A program made the translations under genes and the position numbers. 64,000 nt of DNA, from NCBI GenBank assembly GCA_025765595.1, contig JAIVFH010000051.1, forward strand, positions 124,001 to 188,000, read 5' to 3'. The DNA is from Obelidium mucronatum (Eukaryota > Chytridiomycota > Chytridiomycetes > Chytridiales > Chytriomycetaceae). The notes under the pieces were generated by a model. The model saw only the letters and a list, made by a program, of their open reading frames with translations. It made no database searches and was not told the DNA's origin. Positions 56,960 through 64,000 of the stretch are shown piece by piece. The first letter of the stretch is position 1. The number at the start of each line of letters is the position of its first letter.

Positions 56960-57934
56960 CAGAGGGAAAGCGTATTAGGTAATGCAGTTGGCTTGATGAT
57001 AAGAGAACAGTAACATTGCATTTCACCAAACAGCAGCAGTCGAAGGGGAGTGCGCATCAAATAAAAGGAATGCTTTGAAACAAGAGAGACGTAGGGAAGG
57101 AATGGAGGGATGGCGTGGAAAGGTGGTCATGCGATAAGACATATATTGGCCAACTTGACGTCAATTTAGTTGCCAAGGATTATCCGAAGGACAAAGAATG
57201 ATTCGCCCTTGATCCACTTTTTGCAATTTCTTTTCGAGAGATGTAAGGATGCGTCACACTTACGTTGGGACTCGAGTCAAGGTGTACACTTTTCCAGCCA
57301 TTTTCAGATGATTTGATGAAAAAATGGAAAAAACGCTTTTTGTGCTTTTTTTCTGCAATCCGAATTTCTCCGAAGATAAGGAGAGCAGGGCACATGTCTT
57401 TGTTTCAGATTGGTGTTGGGTTAAGATGTCAGGTTTCGGATTTGTCATGGAAGTTCTACTTCTGAGTAATGGTTTATATTGTTACTTTATTATTGTTACA
57501 TCAGAGATTTTTCTTTTTTTCTACTTTTCGATTTTTGGTTTGTTGGGACGAGAAGGATTTGCTTTGTGAGCAGCGGTGGTTGTGGTAGTGGGAGGTTGGT
57601 TGTGGACAAGGTTGCATTATCTCTGTGTAAAATGGTGAGCCATATTGACTCACCTTCGTTGGGTTTGTTCTGCTCTGAAGGTTTGGCGCCAGAAAAATCT
57701 TGAATCATAAGCGCTGGAGACAAGGACCTCGCAGAGAAGGAAACATTGGCACTTCAATAGTTAATTCAATTGATAAATATTCAATGCTTCAATGCACGAA
57801 AAGAGCGAGCAAATCAACACGCTCTTGTATCAAAAGAGCGAAAATTAACGCGATCATCCCGTGCCCAGTGGATTCAAATAAAAAAACCTTGCGTTCATCA
57901 GCGTTCCCTTCCGAGTGCTCCGAAGTTCTTTAAA
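56960..57934. other. Intergenic region, possible tiny minus-strand ORF
   Basis: No firm gene in about 975 bp. On the minus strand MAGKVYTLTRVPT begins at 57300 and meets a GTAAGT donor at once; splicing to a nearby acceptor would add NCKKWIKGESFFVLR for a peptide of about 33 residues. I do not recognise it. The rest holds the divergent promoters of the NDUFA4-like gene and of the alanine aminotransferase. Confidence 0.25.
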
Positions 57935-60001
<2,067 letters not shown>

Positions 60002-60074
60002 TCGTTTATATCTCTTTTACTGTTGCCGTTATCTCCCAAATGAAGCACCTATATATAGGCTATTTTTCTTCGTT

Positions 60075-61344
60075 TCATTTTCTGTTTATGCCGTTGCTTG
60101 AAGACTTGCTTGAAGAGTTGCTTTCTCGGGTGTAAAGTCGTGAATCTATTACAGAGCTTTTCCGAACCGATGAAATTACACTGACAATGATACTTCTTCG
60201 TCCACTTGAATTCGCGCTAGGGGCACCAGTGGTGGGTGTGGTCGTTGTCGCCAACTGCCCTTTTGATCCCCCACCAGCCTCAACGGGAGAGTAAATCGAT
60301 AATTGGCGTTCTTGGATCCAAAAGAATTCACAATTCAAGACACGCGTAAACACCCATGTTTGAAGTATGTACGCAAGCCAACAGAGAAATGGGTCGGTGA
60401 ACGTCCAAGTTGCGTAGATTTCGTAACTGGTTGTAGCCAAAACAATAATGGACCGAATAACTGCATTTCATGTGAGTTTTTTTGGGGGGGTCGTGTGTTG
60501 TAAGTTGCATTGCGATTCCTATCCTGATATAACAACAAGACCAAAAAAGACATCAACCATTTTCAGAGATGATAACTTCGCCAATCTTCGTGATATCGGA
60601 ATTCAAGAATTTATAACTGCAGGCAATAGAAACAAGGGTGCAAAAGATGTCGCTAATCAAATCAGCCAAAAAGTATCCGACACCAGTTATTCGATTTTGA
60701 TAATCTTTTTTTTTTTGAACGAGGGAAACATTACTATGAAAATCGAAAGGCTACGTAATTAAAAAGCCAGCTCACAAATACACTGATCTAAAGATGCATC
60801 CCACGCGCCATAACTCTTCCAGATATCCAAAACACCCCACACGATTCTGTTTATAATTATTAGCAAACTGCATAGCTTCACCCATTTAGCGTCGTGTGAT
60901 ACTGAATATGCTTTAAACAACAAGAAGCATCCTTTTGAATGAAAAAACAGGAACGCGATTCATCATGGCAAAATGTCGATTAATTAAAAACTGGAGAATC
61001 AAGGAATCCTCACCAAATGTAAAGTAAAACAAGTGCGAAGCAATATTCGCCCACAGATTTCCCACCTCACAATTGTGTTGGTTCAAAAAGTAGCCCCAGT
61101 TGAAGAGACTCTGATACACTATGCAAAATATATTGAACAGAATCATGATTGTTCCGCAGAGACGGAATGATTCGGCAGTAGGCGTCAATAATCGTTGTGT
61201 GACACTTATAATTCCAGAAAAGCTGATTTCAAGGGATAGACCAGAGATTATCCCGAGAATAATCAGTTGCTCGAGAGGCATCGCTCCGCCAATCAGATTT
61301 TCGCCAGTGTTGTTTGCGTCGCTGGCCGAAGTTGAGTTGGGCAT
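60075..61344 (-). CDS. Seven-transmembrane GPCR-like protein
   Basis: Four exons (about 61344-61014, 60930-60795, 60700-60566, 60455-60075) join in phase. MPNSTSASDANNTGENL has two N-glycosylation sequons. Seven helices follow, among them EQLIILGIISGLSLEISFSG, FRLCGTIMILFNIFCIVYQ, LWANIASHLFYFTFGCFLLF, LCSLLIIINRIVWGVLDIW, GVGYFLADLISDIFCTLVSI and LCWLAYILQTWVFTRVL. A cysteine sits just before TM3 (HNCEVGNLW) and another in the loop before TM5 (DASLDQC), as in GPCRs with the TM3-ECL2 disulfide. The tail is Ser-rich and cytosolic. No DRY or NPxxY motif is seen. A receptor role is inferred from topology only. Confidence 0.65.
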
Positions 61345-61430
61345 CTTAAGACGGAGAGTGAAAATCTCGATTTCATTGACCTTTCTTAAAAAAAGATGAA
61401 ATAAAACCATGCTTTCTCTTTTTAATTCGT

Positions 61431-63901
61431 TTACGCGTCGTTCATTTGCACGTGGTGCACAGCTCCACCCTTGAATTCCATCCACACAAATACTCCCAAA
61501 ATCATAGCAACTATAGACCAATAAACCGCAATATAAGCCGCCCCTGCGTTCCAGAGTAACAGCCCCAAGCAGATGTTCGCAAGTCCAAGGAGCACAGCAA
61601 TCCGACCCACCCACCTACCAAACGAACGAAAAAGACAAAAAGTCAACACTCGTGCAAAAAAAAAGAAGAGGCAAATTGCAGATACCAGTGCAGCTTGTCC
61701 CACCAAGGAATCTCTTTTCTCTCTGTCGAAAAGAGCGCATTTGCAACATACCCCAACACAATCTGCACGGGATAAAGCCCAAATGCAATCACCATGCCGA
61801 TTACCCCATGCACTGTCCGCCCCGAAAAGCTGGCAACGCCATCCGGAAGACTCAGCTCAATAAACAAGAGCCCCAAAGCCATCAGGAGCGCCACACCTCC
61901 AAACATTATCCCCACATGCAGTTTGTACCATAAATGACCCAGTCTCGTTTTCAAGTATCGCGCAATAAAAATAGCAGCAGATGGACAGATACACCATGCA
62001 AAAAACATGCATAATCCGTGGTATAGAACAAAGTTGGGCGATCTGGCAGTGTCGGTTCCAATTGATGAACCCGCTTTAGAGACATCCAGTGTGAAACTGC
62101 CTGTTGCGGAATGCTGATTGAATGACGATGAAGCACTGTTGGGATCGCTTGGTCCACTTTGAGCAAGTGCATACACAAAAGCAGTTGGGCCTGTGGTTCC
62201 AATCATGGACGCTGGAATTTGAAGCGAGTAGACAATGTTGGAGGTTGACAGAATCGAGACTGTCGACGGATTGGCAATAAATTGGAACTCCTGGGTTTGC
62301 GATAGAGGGGGTTGCACATAGCTTGCACCCTTTCGCTGACTGATGATGGGCTGGCCTTTGGAGTTGAGCCAACCGACAAATATTTTTGAGTTGGCCATGC
62401 TGGTTCCGATACCAAACGAGGCCCATCCTTTGTAACTGGATTGCACAGTGATTGAGACAGTGTTATCTGTCAGATTTCGTATTGCGTTGATACAGAAAGA
62501 GCCCCCTTCTCTGCAGAAGCTGCTTGCAGAGGACAGAGAATTTGTAGCACTGCCCCCAGTTGAGTTGGGACTAATAGAAGGAGAAGGGCTCGCACTGGGG
62601 ATGGTTGCCCCAGTCAAAGAAGGAGCAGCCAAGTTGAAAATCCCAAACTGATCATGCATCACAAACGACGACGTTGCTTGGTCCACATTATCCACAGCGT
62701 TGGAAGAAATGCCAAATATATAGTTTGTGCTTTGGACAGCCGCTGCGGCCAACACCTTGTCTGTCACCATAAATGAAAACACAATGCCAAGACCTTGTGG
62801 AACAACTACGGAGGCGGGTGTTGCCACCTGAATAAACGCAGTTTGATCCCGCGCCATTGTTGGAACAACGTGTTCTTTGCTGTCTCGCTTTGAGATGATG
62901 TATTCACCTTTCGAGTTTTTCCAACCAATAAACATTGTGGCGCTGTACATGTCCTGGGAGTTGAGACCCACTCCAACCCAGCCTTTTGCTGTGGATTGAA
63001 CTGTATAAATGGGCGATAGTGTAGCATTATCAAATGTTATTGATAGGCAGAAGGTGTTTCTCGTGTTGTAGCAGTATTGGGTTGGCTTCCCGATAGTTGC
63101 TTTACCGGAATGAGGAAGAGGGTGAGCTGCAGCTTCGGTCTCTAGTACTTTAGTAGACTGCGTTGTCGATATATGGGTTGCCAACGTACGCGTCGAAACG
63201 AGATTCTCCGTTGTTGTTTTTGTGGCCGCCGTAGAACGAGAAGAAGTCACTGAAATTGCAACCAAGCTGGGCGCTACCGGTGGAGATGGATTTGCGGGCG
63301 ATGATTCCTTGGCAGGAACAGCCAGTCTAAACGCGTCTCGCTTGGAGTGATACCCAAATCCAGAATCCGCAGAATCCGGCGAACTAGGGCTTGATTCCGA
63401 AACACCAAATATAAAGTCTCCAGTTGATCCAGGCTGGGTTTTCAAGAGATCAGCTGTCCCTGCGTAAGATAGGCTGAAGGCGAACGCAATCTTGGGGGTT
63501 CCTGTTAGAGATGCTTTGTCCACGGATATTCTTGCAATATTTGCGTCAGAAGCAGTTGTTGGCATACGATGACCCGAGGCTTTTCTCACAGAAACGACTG
63601 GCTCATTCTTTGAGTTCATCCAACCAACAACCATTGTCGTTCCAGCCATTTCCGTTGAACCCAGGCCGATTGCCGCATATCCACTCAACGAGGATTGAAC
63701 AGTTATTTCGTAAGATTTGGACGCGTCGTTTGCTTTTATCGAAGCACAGAAGGTATTTGAAGAGTCAGAACAGAAGCGACCTGTCAAGAGAGAAAGTCAG
63801 GAACACCTTTCTTACGGAAAAAAACTAAAAAGTGTACTTTGGGCTAAAGCTGAAAGTGAAAGCTGCACAGTCAGGAGAGCAACGGCAAGTAGTCGCTGCA
63901 T
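61431..63901 (-). CDS. Triple-DOMON / cytochrome b561 membrane reductase
   Basis: Start Met at 63901: MQRLLAVALLTVQLSL then ALAQ is a signal peptide, spliced to a long exon (63785 to about 61685) and a short last exon to 61431. Three DOMON domains follow: FCSDSSNTFCASI, YCYNTRNTFCLSITF and FCREGGSFCINA each open one, with the shared (V/I)GW-NSKG turn. A Ser/Thr linker separates domains 1 and 2. Then comes a b561 core with four helix histidines (LYHGLCMFFAW, YKLHVGI, RTVHGVIG, DKLHWYLQ) for two haems. Such proteins pass electrons across the membrane to outer acceptors such as ferric iron or quinones. Domain 3 lacks the histidine seen in domains 1 and 2 (GHRMP, EHVVP versus SYVQP). Confidence 0.85.
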
Positions 63902-64000
63902 GTTGCCAACAAAGGAAGAATAGATTCCTGTTCTTAAAAATACCAGCCAATCACAAACAAACAAATCTTAACAAAGCTGGTATAAAACAAATGAAATAAA

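Overview
The window looks like nuclear DNA of a zoosporic (chytrid-like) fungus. Genes are dense, on both strands, and cut by short GT-AG introns of about 50-90 nt. The content is fungal-eukaryotic: Kch1/Prm6-type membrane proteins, a GT90 transferase, a P450, dynactin, Cmc2, complex I subunits, BTB-TLDc and F-box/ankyrin proteins, and GATA factors. The chytrid assignment is an inference; no rRNA or mitochondrial marker is present.

Layout. 0-6.2 kb: a tRNA-like relic, then a compact three-gene unit in which a TET/JBP-like 2-oxoglutarate dioxygenase faces a decayed Plavaka-type transposase that shares a 71-bp divergent promoter with an uncharacterised GR-rich protein. 6.8-12.2 kb: a complete 11-exon DHX57-like DEAH helicase (UBA, RWD, split helicase core). 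12.4-17.1 kb: two copies of a BTB-TLDc gene, the second broken, around an NSUN-type RNA m5C methyltransferase. 17.2-20.8 kb: GT90, Cmc2-like and dynactin p50 genes. 20.9-24.8 kb: three tandem single-pass membrane proteins, two with a C-terminal SH3 (Fus1-like layout). 24.9-28.9 kb: a 1,287-residue protein resembling an RNase-H-fold transposase. 29.3-33.6 kb: two tandem Kch1-like genes. 34.1-37.5 kb: a P450 and a truncated F-box/ankyrin gene ending in a 71-bp tandem duplication.

39.0-50.4 kb is the most striking part: eight head-to-tail GATA genes sharing an N-terminal LPS-hydrophobic-LL motif, usually a degenerate first zinc knuckle, a canonical GATA finger, a basic RRR stretch and often a C-terminal ALxxLAxAS-like motif. 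It looks like a local lineage-specific expansion of a transcription-factor family.

50.5-64.0 kb: SAC3/GANP mRNA-export scaffold, NDUFA2, NDUFA4-like protein, alanine aminotransferase, a GPCR-like seven-helix protein with the classical TM3/ECL2 cysteine pair, and a triple-DOMON cytochrome b561.

A caution for every reader: many genes show single-base frame breaks, most of the kind an extra base would cause and several in homopolymers, while others (helicase, transposase-like gene, Kch1 pair, b561) are clean. This looks more like insertion-type assembly error than biology, so broken genes are described as frameshifted and not all as pseudogenes.
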